Source: Bacteroidales bacterium
Lineage (GTDB): Bacteria; Bacteroidota; Bacteroidia; Bacteroidales; WRLA01
Direction: 5' to 3'
NCBI GenBank assembly: GCA_031254805.1
Contig: JAIRTP010000039.1
Location: 1 to 53,114 of the forward strand
DNA: 53,114 nucleotides
The notes beneath the pieces are model-generated. The model did no database searches and had not been told where the DNA came from. It was given only the letters and a program-made list of their open reading frames with translations. Positions 18,531 through 27,886 of this stretch are shown here, in pieces. Each line of letters opens with the position of its first letter. Positions within the stretch are counted from its first letter, which is position 1. Both the position numbers and the translations under genes were made by a program.

Positions 18531-20840
18531 ATGGAAGATAACAAAAACTTACAGAGCGAAGAATTAGAAAACGTTCAAAACGAAACGGCTGATTCTGTTG
18601 AGAATGAAACGGCGGAAACGCAAGAAACAAATGCTGTTGAAGAAAAAAATGAAGTAGAAATCAACGATCAAGAACCCCAGCCTGTGGAAGAACCGAAAAT
18701 TCAAGAAGAAGTATTTTCGGATGCGGACGAAAAGTTTGTAACGGAAGAAGAATCTGTTGTTGAAGAGGTAGAACCGTCTGAAAAACCTGTCGAAGAGGAA
18801 GAAATTGCAAAAGAAGTTGTTGCGGAAAAGCAAGAATCTCTCGAAGAAACGACGGAAGATCCTGTTAGGGAGCAAGAAGCTATCGACGAACTTGTTGTAG
18901 AAGAAAAAACTGTTGTCGATTCGGAAGAGGCTTTGGAAATTCCGGTTGAAGAAGAGTTGGTAGAACATACAGATTTGGTTTTAGAAGATAACAGCGAAGA
19001 CGTTTCGGCAGAAGTGGCGGAAAATTTCAATAAAGAGTTACATTCGGCTAAGGATCATAAACATGCAGAAGAAGAAAACGAAGAAGAAGTTATTCCGGAT
19101 TATCAAACTTACGAGGTAGCAGCTCTCATCGACGAGTTAGAAAAATTGATCGAAGATAATCCTTTTGATAAGATTAAAGGACGCGTTGCTTCCATAAAAT
19201 TAGCCTTTTTAGCTCATGAAAAAGCGGCGAAAGAGGAGTTTTTAGCGAATCAGGAAAAAACGGAAGAAGCCGAAGCGTTTGTCTACCCTTTTACGGATCG
19301 TTTTAATGCGGTGTTTAATTGCTACAGACAGAAAAAAATAAGATATATGGAAGACCTTGAAAAAGAAAAAGAGGTCAACCTTGAAAAGAAACAACATATT
19401 TTGGAAGAGTTGAAAGCGCTTCTGATGTCGGGACAAACTTTGAAAGTTACATACGATCGATTCCGTGAGCTTCAAGAAGAGTGGAAAAACATCGGAATGG
19501 TTCCGAAACAAGAGATTGCAACGTTGTGGAACAACTATCATTTTCTTATCGAGAAATTTTTTGACAAAGTCCGCATTCATCGCGAACTAAAAGAGCTTGA
19601 TTTGAAAAAGAATTTGGAGCAAAAAATATCGTTGTGCGAAAAAGCGGAAGAATTGCTTTTGGAAGAGAAAATAAGCGAAGCGTTTAGAAAATTGCAAACT
19701 TATCATAAGCAATGGAAAGAGATTGGCACGGTCCCTGACGATAGCAGAGAAGAGATTTGGGAACGTTTTAAACTGGCTTCCGATACGATTAATCAACGTC
19801 ATCGCGATCATTGTGAAAATATATACGCCGAATATGAAGGTAATGTTCAGGCAAAAATCGCTATTTGTGAAAAAGTGGAAGAGATTTGTGCAGAACAATA
19901 TGAAAGTATCGGCGAATGGAATAGGAAAGCCGGTGAATTGAGCGAACTATTTAAACTTTGGAAGAGCGTAGGCCCCATCTCCAAAGTACAAAACGATGAA
20001 TTGTGGGAACGTTATAGAAAATCTATGGGAATGTTTTATAAAGCCAAAAAAAGGTTTTTTGGAAAGATTAGGGAGATGCACATGGATAATTATAACAAAA
20101 AACTCAATTTGTGTCTTGAAGCTGAAGCATTGCAAGGTAGTACGGATTGGAAAAATACGCCCCGTGAATTTATCCGTTTGCAAAAAGAATGGAAAAGTAT
20201 AGGGGCAGTACCTACTAAATTATCCGATACAATATGGAACCGTTTTCGCGCTGCTTGCAACCATTTCTTTAATAATAAAAAGGAACACTTCAACAGCAGA
20301 AGCGCAGTCGAGCCGGAAAACTTAAAAGCAAAAAAAGCGTTGATCGAAGAGTTGAAAGATTATGCTTTTACCCAATCTAAAGCAGAAAATCTTGATAAAT
20401 TAAAAGAATTTCAACGTCGTTGGCTCGAAATTGGTTTTGTTCCGATTAAAGAGAAAGAACGTTTGCAAACAGAGTATCGCAAAGTTTTAAGCGAAAAGAT
20501 GAAAAAATTGAATATCTCTTCATTTGAGGTTTCAAGCGGCGGAGAATTTCGCTACTATAGAGGAGCCGGCGGACAAGAAAGCGGATCGGCCGATGAAAGA
20601 GGCTTGAGAAAGGAGATATCTTTCTTGCAAAACAAAATCAATGCGATGCAAGACGAAATCAACCTTTGGGAAAATAATCTCGGATTTTTAGCAAGTTCTA
20701 AGAATGCGGATATATTGAAACAAGAATTTGAGAAAAAAATTCAAAGAGAGAAAAATGAACTTGAACTCAATATTGCAAAATTGCGTTTCTTGCGCCAAGA
20801 GTTAACAAAAGAGGATGATGAAAAGAAAAGCAAGGAATAG
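18531..20840 (+). CDS. DUF349 repeat protein with acidic N-terminal region
   Basis: A 769-residue cytoplasmic protein. Residues 1 to about 190 are low-complexity and strongly acidic (Glu/Val-rich), probably disordered. Then come about five DUF349 helical repeats marked by WKNIGMVP, WKEIGTVP, WKSVGPIS, WKSIGAVP and WLEIGFVP, spaced roughly 70-80 residues apart. The C-terminal 80 residues form a coiled coil (LRKEISFLQNKINAMQDEIN). DUF349 proteins are widespread in Bacteroidetes and of uncertain role. It is monocistronic, with a good promoter and a strong terminator. Confidence 0.9.
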   Translation: MEDNKNLQSEELENVQNETADSVENETAETQETNAVEEKNEVEINDQEPQPVEEPKIQEEVFSDADEKFVTEEESVVEEVEPSEKPVEEEEIAKEVVAEKQESLEETTEDPVREQEAIDELVVEEKTVVDSEEALEIPVEEELVEHTDLVLEDNSEDVSAEVAENFNKELHSAKDHKHAEEENEEEVIPDYQTYEVAALIDELEKLIEDNPFDKIKGRVASIKLAFLAHEKAAKEEFLANQEKTEEAEAFVYPFTDRFNAVFNCYRQKKIRYMEDLEKEKEVNLEKKQHILEELKALLMSGQTLKVTYDRFRELQEEWKNIGMVPKQEIATLWNNYHFLIEKFFDKVRIHRELKELDLKKNLEQKISLCEKAEELLLEEKISEAFRKLQTYHKQWKEIGTVPDDSREEIWERFKLASDTINQRHRDHCENIYAEYEGNVQAKIAICEKVEEICAEQYESIGEWNRKAGELSELFKLWKSVGPISKVQNDELWERYRKSMGMFYKAKKRFFGKIREMHMDNYNKKLNLCLEAEALQGSTDWKNTPREFIRLQKEWKSIGAVPTKLSDTIWNRFRAACNHFFNNKKEHFNSRSAVEPENLKAKKALIEELKDYAFTQSKAENLDKLKEFQRRWLEIGFVPIKEKERLQTEYRKVLSEKMKKLNISSFEVSSGGEFRYYRGAGGQESGSADERGLRKEISFLQNKINAMQDEINLWENNLGFLASSKNADILKQEFEKKIQREKNELELNIAKLRFLRQELTKEDDEKKSKE

Positions 20841-20864
20841 CGCGTAGCTTTGTTTTTATAAATT

Positions 20865-20905
20865 AAAGACTGCGGATTAAGAAATTAATTCGCAGTCTTT
20901 TGTTG
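20865..20905 (+). terminator. Rho-independent-type terminator after the DUF349 gene
   Basis: AAAGACTGCG (20865-20874) pairs exactly with CGCAGTCTTT (20891-20900) across a 16-base loop, 25 bp after the stop. The A and T ends make it usable in both directions, which fits the convergent folB gene. Confidence 0.7.
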
Positions 20906-20996
20906 TAGGGACGACAGACCCCGCTCGATAAAAGTAAACGGATCTGAATATCTTTTATCATATTAAGAAATATGTTGACTGATACTTCTTTAAATA

Positions 20997-21344
20997 TTAG
21001 CATGTTAGAGTTACCGTAACTGCTCCCGTTTTTCCGCCCAATGGAGGATTCTTTTTATGAACGGTCACTTCTGCGGAAAGGACAGGATAATTCTTAAGAA
21101 GCGCGTTTAATATACGCCTTGCGACATGTTCCAATAGTTTCGATTTTTGTGACATTTCATTCCTAATGGTGTGATAAACAGCTTGATAATTTACAGTATC
21201 CTTAAGATTGTCGGACTGTTCAGCCTTTGAAGTATCTACTTTCATTTTTACGTCTACTTGAAACCAAGTACCTATCTGTTGCTCTTCTTCAAAACAACCA
21301 TGATAAGCGTAAAATTCCATATTTTCAATCGAAATAATTCCCAT
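20997..21344 (-). CDS. folB: Dihydroneopterin aldolase FolB
   Basis: A 115-residue enzyme of folate synthesis that converts 7,8-dihydroneopterin to 6-hydroxymethyl-dihydropterin. The substrate-binding start MEFYAYHGCFEEEQQIG with its conserved Tyr and Glu, the NYQAVY stretch, and the C-terminal VHKKNPPLGG with the active lysine are present. I use the ATG at 21344, which is four bases past the gltX stop; a longer start at 21368 would overlap gltX. It is the second gene of a gltX-folB unit. Confidence 0.92.
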   Translation of the reverse strand: MGIISIENMEFYAYHGCFEEEQQIGTWFQVDVKMKVDTSKAEQSDNLKDTVNYQAVYHTIRNEMSQKSKLLEHVARRILNALLKNYPVLSAEVTVHKKNPPLGGKTGAVTVTLTC

Positions 21345-21348
21345 AAAC

Positions 21349-22884
21349 TCAAACTTGTTGCGCTTCAATCACTTTTATACCTTCTCGAATACGTAATAAA
21401 GTTTCCATTTTTCCAAGAACTGCCATAATATCTGCTAAATCAGGTCCGGTAGCGGCGCCGACTAATAACAGCCGCAAACAATTCATCATCTGTCCCATAT
21501 TCAACTCTCCTTTTTGGATAAATTCTGTAATAGCGTCTTTTATAATAGGAGCGTCCCAATCATGTAATTGATCTAAAGCGATTGACAGGATAATAATTCG
21601 ACCGCCGATGCCATCTTTCCAACGTTTTTTAATAATTTGAGGATCATAGCTTTCGGGACGTAGAAAGAAAAAACGCCCTTGTTCCCAAAAATCTGAAACG
21701 AAATTGACGCGATCTTTTATTAAAGCGACCACTTTCTCGACATAAGATTCCGAAATATATCCCGCTAATTGATGATATTCTAAAATAGGCGTCAACATTT
21801 GTGCGAGCGTGCTATTATCGTAAGCGCGAAGATATTGTTGATTAAACCATTTTGCTTTTTCTACGTCAAACTTAGAACCGGATTTTCCGACGCGCTCCAA
21901 AGAAAAGGCCTCGATAAGTTCTTCCATAGAGAATATTTCCTTATCAGTCCCCGGATTCCATCCCAACAACGCCAACATATTAATAACAGCTTCGGAAAGA
22001 TATCCGTCTTCACGATAACCATGCGCTTTTTCTTCCGTTTTAGGATCTGTCCATTCCAAAGGAAATACGGGAAATCCCAGCCTGTCGCCGTCTCTTTTAC
22101 TTAATTTTCCATTTCCGTCGGGGCGCAGAAGTAGCGGTAAATGAGCAAATTGAGGAGCGTCCCATTCAAAAGCTTCATATAACAAAACATGCAACGGCAT
22201 GGATGGCAACCATTCTTCTCCTCTGATCACATGCGATATTTCCATCAAATGATCGTCGACGATATTAGCCAAATGGTAAGTGGGCATTCCATCCGATTTA
22301 AATAATATTTTATCGTCCAATGTGTTGGAATGCACCGTAATATCCCCACGAATAATATCTTTCATGGAGATCTCTTTATTTTCGGGCATCTTAAAACGAA
22401 TGGTATAAGGCGCTCCCGAAGCTAATTTTTCTTGGACGGCGGATTCCGGTAAATTGAGCGAATTATTGAGCGTTTTACGAGATACGGCATTATAAATGAA
22501 CGTTTCTTTACGCGACTCGTATTCTTTGCGCAAATTCTCTAACTCTTCGGCTGTGTCAAAAGCGTAATAGGCCGCTCCCTTTTTGATCAGTTCCTCAATA
22601 TATTGTTTATATAGCGGTTTTCGTTCAGACTGTTTATATGGGGCGTATGCGCCTCCTGTTTGGACGCCTTCGTCAAAAGGGATGTTCAACCAACGAAAGG
22701 CTTCAACAATATAATCTTCTGCGCCCGGGACAAATCTGGTTTGATCGGTATCTTCTATTCTCAATATCATAGAGCCGCCATGTTTCTTGGCAAATAAATA
22801 GTTGTACAAGGCCGTACGAACGCCGCCTATATGAAGCGGTCCCGTTGGGCTTGGCGCAAAACGAACGCGTATTTTTTGATTCAT
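21349..22884 (-). CDS. gltX: Glutamyl-tRNA synthetase
   Basis: A 511-residue class I aminoacyl-tRNA synthetase charging tRNA-Glu. The HIGH signature occurs as PSPTGPLHIGGVRTALYNYL near the N-terminus, and the second signature is KLSKRDG, the usual GltX variant of KMSKS. The length is normal. No glutaminyl-tRNA synthetase is in the window, so whether the enzyme is discriminating cannot be judged here. It is followed closely by folB and preceded by clpC with a 114-bp gap. Confidence 0.97.
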   Translation of the reverse strand: MNQKIRVRFAPSPTGPLHIGGVRTALYNYLFAKKHGGSMILRIEDTDQTRFVPGAEDYIVEAFRWLNIPFDEGVQTGGAYAPYKQSERKPLYKQYIEELIKKGAAYYAFDTAEELENLRKEYESRKETFIYNAVSRKTLNNSLNLPESAVQEKLASGAPYTIRFKMPENKEISMKDIIRGDITVHSNTLDDKILFKSDGMPTYHLANIVDDHLMEISHVIRGEEWLPSMPLHVLLYEAFEWDAPQFAHLPLLLRPDGNGKLSKRDGDRLGFPVFPLEWTDPKTEEKAHGYREDGYLSEAVINMLALLGWNPGTDKEIFSMEELIEAFSLERVGKSGSKFDVEKAKWFNQQYLRAYDNSTLAQMLTPILEYHQLAGYISESYVEKVVALIKDRVNFVSDFWEQGRFFFLRPESYDPQIIKKRWKDGIGGRIIILSIALDQLHDWDAPIIKDAITEFIQKGELNMGQMMNCLRLLLVGAATGPDLADIMAVLGKMETLLRIREGIKVIEAQQV

Positions 22885-22998
22885 TTTATATAATTTTCAG
22901 TTATTAGACGTTTTACCGCGTCTTAAAAAAAAGTTGACAGTTTTATGATTTATTTTACTTAGTTAAAAATATTAATTACGACGCTTTTTAACTACGCC

Positions 22999-25557
22999 CT
23001 AATTTGCATTTTTTTCTTCTTCCTTCACTTTGATCTTCAACACAATATTATCCGCTGATTTATCGTAGTCTATTTCTATTTTAGAACCTTCTTTGGGTTT
23101 TGTGAGAATGATTTCTTCCGCTAAATTATCTTCGATATATTTTTGAATGGCTCTCTTCAACGGTCGTGCCCCAAATTGTTCGTCCCATCCTTTTTCTGCA
23201 ATAAAATCTTTGGCTTCTTCGGTAATGGAGACTTTGTATCCCAATTCAACAATACGGCGAATCACTTTCTCTAACTCGATATCAATAATTTTACGAATAT
23301 CTTTCTTTTGAAGCGATTCAAAAATGATCACGTCGTCAATTCTATTCAGAAATTCGGGTGCAAAAGTCTTACGGAGAGCATTTTCAATAACGCTTTTCGC
23401 TGAATCAGCGGAATTTTCGTTCCGAGTTGAAGTGTTAAATCCCACGCCGGATCCGAAATCTTTCAATTGACGGGATCCGATATTAGAGGTCATGATGATA
23501 ATAGTATTTTTAAAATCGACCTTTCTTCCCAGGCTATCGGTCAATTGCCCGTCGTCGAAAACTTGTAGCAACAAGTGAAATACATCGGGGTGCGCCTTCT
23601 CTATCTCATCTAAAAGAACAATAGAATAAGGTTTGCGGCGAACTTTCTCCGTCAGTTGTCCTCCTTCTTCATATCCGACATATCCCGGAGGAGCTCCCAC
23701 AAGACGCGAAACGGCAAATTTCTCCATATACTCGCTCATATCAATACGAATAAGCGCATCTTCGCTATCAAATAGATATTTTGCCAACATTTTTGCCAAA
23801 TATGTCTTTCCAACGCCTGTCGGTCCGAGGAAAATATAAGCGCCGATTGGTTTTCCCGGATCTTTCAATCCCGCGCGGTTTCTACGTATGGCTTTGACCA
23901 CTTTTTTCACGGCGTCGTCTTGTCCTATCACGGCGCCTTTTAACTCCTCTTCCATTTTTACCAAGCGCTCGCTTTCGTTTTGCGCGATGCGTTGTACGGG
24001 AACGCCTGTCATCATAGCGACAACTTCTGCGACATCTTCTTCTGTGACATGAAGATGCTTCTTCTTTCCGTCGTCGGCCCAGTTTTGTTTTTCCAGTTCG
24101 ATATCTTCTTGCATTTTACGTTCTTGATCGCGAAAAACCACCGCATCTTCAAATTTTTGATTTTGAATAGCTTCTTTTTTCTTTTTCGTGATCTCGTCAA
24201 GTTCGGCTTCCAATTGGATAAGATCTACCGGTACGCTCATATTATTAATATGTACGCGCGCGCCCGATTCGTCCAATGCGTCGATGGCTTTATCCGGAAG
24301 ATAACGATCGGTAATATAACGATCTGTTAATTTGACGCATGCATGAATAGCTTCGTCTGTGTAGGTAATATTGTGATGATCTTCATAACGCTCTTTGATA
24401 TTCTCCAAAATAGTAATTGATTCTTCCGGCGTAGTTGGATCGACCATCACTTTTTGAAATCTTCGTTCTAAAGCTCCGTCTTTTTCAATATATTGACGGT
24501 ATTCGTCTAAGGTAGTCGCTCCTATACATTGAATCTCGCCGCGCGCTAATGCTGGTTTAAACATGTTAGAAGCGTCCAATGATCCTATGGCGTTACCGGC
24601 GCCGACCATAGTATGTATTTCGTCGATAAAAAGAATAATTTCCGGATGTTGTTGCAATTCATTCAATAAAGCTTTTACCCGTTCTTCAAATTGTCCGCGA
24701 TATTTCGTTCCGGCAACAATGGAGCCCATATCCAACGCAAATACGCGCTTATCGAATAAAACGCGAGATATTTGACGATTAACAATACGCAATGCTAATC
24801 CCTCAACAATGGCTGATTTTCCGACGCCCGGATCCCCGATCAAGATCGGATTATTCTTTTTCCGGCGGCTTAAAATTTGCGCAATTCGCTCTAATTCCGT
24901 CTTGCGCCCGACAATGGGATCTAAACGTCCTTCACGCGCTGCTTTTGTCAGATCTCTGCCAAAATTATCCAACGCCGGCGTGTCGGATTTCTCTCTACCT
25001 TGTTCTTTTCTTGAGTAGCGTTTGGAATATCCTATATTTTCCGCTTCATCCTCATCTTCAGGACTGATATCTGCTCTTAGTTTTGCCGGCGGATTCTCTT
25101 GCCATGTAGGATGATTTGTCGCTATTTCGTCATACGCTTTTTGATAACTAAGCCCGCTATCCAATAATAGTCTCGTACCGGGATTATCCGTATCTTTTAA
25201 GATAGATAGCAATAAATGTTCTGTTCCAATAAGATTACTTTTCAGATTTTTAGCTTCCAAAAAAGTGCGCTTTAAAGCTCTTTCGGCTTCTTTTGTTAAT
25301 GGCGTATTATTTTGATCAACTTTCTGATCGGTTTGATAGTTGATATTTTTCTGAATCAACTCGTCTAATTTTCTTTTTATCTCAAAAATACTTTTTGATC
25401 CGTCTTTACTGATAATCTGAGCCGCAAGGTTATTATTATCTCTGATAATTCCCAACAACAAATGCTCAAGCCCAACGTAGGAACTTCCTAATCGTACCGT
25501 TTCCTCGCGGCTATATTGCAATACGTTATTTAGACTTTGGCTAAACTTAGCTTCCAT
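22999..25557 (-). CDS. clpC: ClpC-type AAA+ protease ATPase
   Basis: An 852-residue HSP100 unfoldase that feeds proteins to ClpP. Two Clp N-terminal repeats (residues about 1-150) are followed by AAA module 1 with Walker A GDPGVGKSA (241-249), a middle segment with a UVR-like stretch (QNQKFEDAVVFRDQ, about 465-478), and AAA module 2 with Walker A GPTGVGKT (578-585) and VLLDEIEKAHPDVF. This is the ClpC layout rather than ClpB, which has a longer middle domain. Its promoter region holds a palindrome over the expected start. Confidence 0.95.
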   Translation of the reverse strand: MEAKFSQSLNNVLQYSREETVRLGSSYVGLEHLLLGIIRDNNNLAAQIISKDGSKSIFEIKRKLDELIQKNINYQTDQKVDQNNTPLTKEAERALKRTFLEAKNLKSNLIGTEHLLLSILKDTDNPGTRLLLDSGLSYQKAYDEIATNHPTWQENPPAKLRADISPEDEDEAENIGYSKRYSRKEQGREKSDTPALDNFGRDLTKAAREGRLDPIVGRKTELERIAQILSRRKKNNPILIGDPGVGKSAIVEGLALRIVNRQISRVLFDKRVFALDMGSIVAGTKYRGQFEERVKALLNELQQHPEIILFIDEIHTMVGAGNAIGSLDASNMFKPALARGEIQCIGATTLDEYRQYIEKDGALERRFQKVMVDPTTPEESITILENIKERYEDHHNITYTDEAIHACVKLTDRYITDRYLPDKAIDALDESGARVHINNMSVPVDLIQLEAELDEITKKKKEAIQNQKFEDAVVFRDQERKMQEDIELEKQNWADDGKKKHLHVTEEDVAEVVAMMTGVPVQRIAQNESERLVKMEEELKGAVIGQDDAVKKVVKAIRRNRAGLKDPGKPIGAYIFLGPTGVGKTYLAKMLAKYLFDSEDALIRIDMSEYMEKFAVSRLVGAPPGYVGYEEGGQLTEKVRRKPYSIVLLDEIEKAHPDVFHLLLQVFDDGQLTDSLGRKVDFKNTIIIMTSNIGSRQLKDFGSGVGFNTSTRNENSADSAKSVIENALRKTFAPEFLNRIDDVIIFESLQKKDIRKIIDIELEKVIRRIVELGYKVSITEEAKDFIAEKGWDEQFGARPLKRAIQKYIEDNLAEEIILTKPKEGSKIEIDYDKSADNIVLKIKVKEEEKNAN

Positions 25558-25922
25558 ATATATAAATAAAATAAGTTACTAATTATTAATGTATTACATA
25601 GTACGCAACAAATAATATGCCATATTTAAAATATGGTACAAAATTACGAAAAAAACGACTTGCTTGGGCGGTTTCGGAACAATCCTTTTAACAAAGACAA
25701 TGTTAATAACTTTGAAAAAAATGTAGATCTTAATACGATTAACGGAATATATGCAATATATTAATCGTAAAAAAGCAAGAGATGACGAACGTTTTTGTTG
25801 ATTCAACTTGCCATCTGTAACTTTTGCAGGTTATAGTTGGATTTTTGAGGCGTCTTCATTGATTTTTTTCATGATATTGAGATGAGAGTGCAGTTGTATT
25901 CTGCGTTGTATGAGAGAATCAA
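25558..25922. other. clpC-dinB gap with palindromes
   Basis: 365 bp with no convincing gene; the minus-strand ORF at 25594-25806 has no family features. It contains the clpC promoter box and palindrome (25620-25646) and a second inverted repeat, TACGATTAA (25734-25742) with TTAATCGTA (25761-25769), separated by 18 bases. The second may end the dinB transcript, but no clear T-run follows. Confidence 0.5.
25620..25646 (-). promoter_or_regulatory. clpC promoter with palindromic operator candidate
   Basis: The minus strand reads TAATTTTG at 25639-25646. Directly downstream lies CCATATTT-A-AAATATGG (25620-25636), a 17-base palindrome that would cover the transcription start. A repressor binding there would block clpC; no CtsR gene is seen in the window. 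Confidence 0.45.
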
Positions 25923-26993
25923 TTATTCCGGAAAATCGAACTCTAACTGCGTATAGATTTTCTCATTGATTGTGTCGCCGTTGCTAACGCCTAACCCCAA
26001 CAATCTAACGCCCCTTTGAGACAAGTCAATATTTTTCAACATATCTTTGGAAATCATCCAAAGCGCTTCAAAATCAGGAATATGTCCATTTATGGTTTTA
26101 CTTCTTGTAATAACCTTGAAATCGGCGTATTTTACTTTTAGAGTGATCGTTCGTCCATGAAACGATGATTGATCAACGCGTCTCATGACTTCGCGGGCAA
26201 TGTGATATAATTCTACATTCAATGATGGTAAGATGCTTATATCTTTATCAAAGGTATTTTCGGAACTTACGGATTTAATGATCCTGTCGGGGACCACTTC
26301 ACGTAAATCGACGCCTCGCGCGTAATTGTAAAATACATTGCCCGACTTTCCAAAGATCTTTACCAAATCAATCAAACTCCATTGTTTCAGATCATATCCG
26401 TTAAATATTTGTAATTCGCGCATTTTTGCGGCGGTGACTTTGCCGACTCCATAAAAACGTTCAATCGCTAATTGTTCAATAAAACGTTCCGCTTCTTCGG
26501 GAACGATAGCAAAAAAACCGTTTGGCTTTTTGTAATCGGATGCTATTTTGGCTAAAAATTTATTGTAAGAAACGCCGGCGGAAACCGTCAGCCCGGTCTC
26601 TCTGAAAATTCGTTGTTGGATCTCTTTTGCCATAATGGTCGCAGAAGGCATGTTTTTATAATTGACTGTAATATCCAAAAAAGCTTCATCTAATGACAGC
26701 GGTTCGACTAAATCGGTATATTCAAAATAGATATCCATGATCTGTCGCGAAATATCGCGATAAACATTAAATCGCGGTAAACGAAATATCAAATGAGGAC
26801 ATTTTCGTTTAGCCGTAACGGAAGGCATTGCCGAATGAACGCCGAACTTACGCGCTTCATAACTGGCCGCCGCTACGACGCCTCGTTTTTCGGAATAACC
26901 AACCGCTACGGGTTTTCCCCGTAAAGATACGTCGTCTCGCTGTTCCACAGAAGCGTAAAAAGCGTCAATGTCAATATGTATGATTTTTTTCAA
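25923..26993 (-). CDS. dinB: DNA polymerase IV (DinB)
   Basis: A 356-residue Y-family translesion polymerase. The metal-binding residues are in IHIDIDAFYASVEQRD (residues 5-20) and LSLDEAFLDITVNY; helix-hairpin-helix sequence (FYGVGKVTAAKMRELQI) and the little-finger domain follow. The C-terminal QLEFDF resembles a sliding-clamp-binding motif. The length is normal. It is in the same direction as clpC but 365 bp away. No LexA-type box was recognised upstream. Confidence 0.96.
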   Translation of the reverse strand: MKKIIHIDIDAFYASVEQRDDVSLRGKPVAVGYSEKRGVVAAASYEARKFGVHSAMPSVTAKRKCPHLIFRLPRFNVYRDISRQIMDIYFEYTDLVEPLSLDEAFLDITVNYKNMPSATIMAKEIQQRIFRETGLTVSAGVSYNKFLAKIASDYKKPNGFFAIVPEEAERFIEQLAIERFYGVGKVTAAKMRELQIFNGYDLKQWSLIDLVKIFGKSGNVFYNYARGVDLREVVPDRIIKSVSSENTFDKDISILPSLNVELYHIAREVMRRVDQSSFHGRTITLKVKYADFKVITRSKTINGHIPDFEALWMISKDMLKNIDLSQRGVRLLGLGVSNGDTINEKIYTQLEFDFPE

Positions 26994-27053
26994 AGGACTA
27001 AACTTTACTTAAAATAAGCTTATTATTAAAATTAATAAAATAGAAAAGTTTTT

Positions 27054-27761
27054 TCATCGTTCCTTTTCGTCGTTTTCAATGATTTCCCCCTTTTCATAAT
27101 GGTCTGTAACGGTTATTTTCCCCTCTTCATCATAATATGTCCAAATTCCTTCTTTTTTATGGTCGATATATTGCCCCGTTCCTCGTATTTTTCCATTTTT
27201 ATGATAATATTTTACGGGGCCTTCGGGTATCCCGTTTTGATAATTTATCTCTTGTTTTATTTGTCCATTATCAAAATAGGATATTTGCAATCCCTCTTTT
27301 TTACCTTTTACCCAATTTTCTCTTTCCGAGGGCGTGCGTCCATCGTCATGGTAGATGATCCATTCTCCTTTGGGAACTCCTTTTTCATATCTCTCGCGCA
27401 TTCTGAGAAGTTGGGTATTTTCATTATAATAAAGCCATTCGCCTTCTTTTTTTTGATCGATATATTTTCCTGTCGCCATTCTCTTTCCTTCTTCATTATA
27501 TAAAATAGCGCTGCTTTCTTTGCCGTTTTCATGATAGGATACCTCGGCTTGTAAATTTCCGTTATCGTAATAATGTAAGAAAGTTCCCGATGGAATGTCG
27601 TCAACGAAAAAGCCTTCGTATTTTATCTTTTCAGCATTATATTTTTTAATCCAAACGCCCTGTTTTCTTCCGTGCGCGTCCACCTTGTTAATGTCTTGGG
27701 AAAACAACGCCACTTTTCCGAGAATCAGAATCAAGGCAATAAGAGATGTAACTCTACGCAT
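27054..27761 (-). CDS. Secreted MORN/YwqK-type repeat protein
   Basis: A 235-residue exported protein. A signal peptide (about residues 1-21, ending LFSQD) precedes roughly eight repeats of about 23 residues with the pattern G-x-W-x-x-Y-x-x-x-G (GRKQGVWIKKYN, GSFLHYYDNG-like, KEGEWLYYNENTQ, PKGEWIIYHDDG, KEGIWTYYDEEG). This is the MORN/YwqK repeat type, often labelled YwqK-family antitoxin, though no toxin is adjacent and the export signal argues against that role. Function is unknown. It shares a palindromic promoter core with recR. Confidence 0.82.
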   Translation of the reverse strand: MRRVTSLIALILILGKVALFSQDINKVDAHGRKQGVWIKKYNAEKIKYEGFFVDDIPSGTFLHYYDNGNLQAEVSYHENGKESSAILYNEEGKRMATGKYIDQKKEGEWLYYNENTQLLRMRERYEKGVPKGEWIIYHDDGRTPSERENWVKGKKEGLQISYFDNGQIKQEINYQNGIPEGPVKYYHKNGKIRGTGQYIDHKKEGIWTYYDEEGKITVTDHYEKGEIIENDEKER

Positions 27762-27799
27762 AACAATTTAAATTTATTTTGCTTAAATATAATAATGAT

Positions 27800-27815
27800 T
27801 AACTTTGCAAAGTTA
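27800..27815. promoter_or_regulatory. Overlapping divergent promoter cores in one palindrome
   Basis: TAACTTTGCAAAGTTA is a perfect 16-base palindrome in which each strand carries a TAnnTTTG box, pointing at recR on the plus strand and at the MORN-repeat gene on the minus strand. The two -7 boxes abut, so polymerase could occupy only one at a time. Confidence 0.6.
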
Positions 27816-27886
27816 GGTATTATTGCTTATGATGAAAGCATAAAATTGTTTGATTTTAAAAATTATCGGTTGATAATTAATTATTA

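Noticed and set aside
18564-19030. Minus-strand ORFs opposite the DUF349 gene (Ser/Thr- or Phe-rich)
   Set aside because: They are reverse readings of the acidic low-complexity N-terminus; their odd composition mirrors the Glu-rich coding strand.
25594-25806. Minus-strand ORF of 70 codons between clpC and dinB
   Set aside because: It spans the clpC promoter and palindrome, has AT-rich composition and no recognisable domain.
27054-27761. Toxin-antitoxin antitoxin (YwqK) with an adjacent toxin
   Set aside because: The repeats match the YwqK/MORN type, but the protein has a signal peptide and neither neighbour is a toxin.
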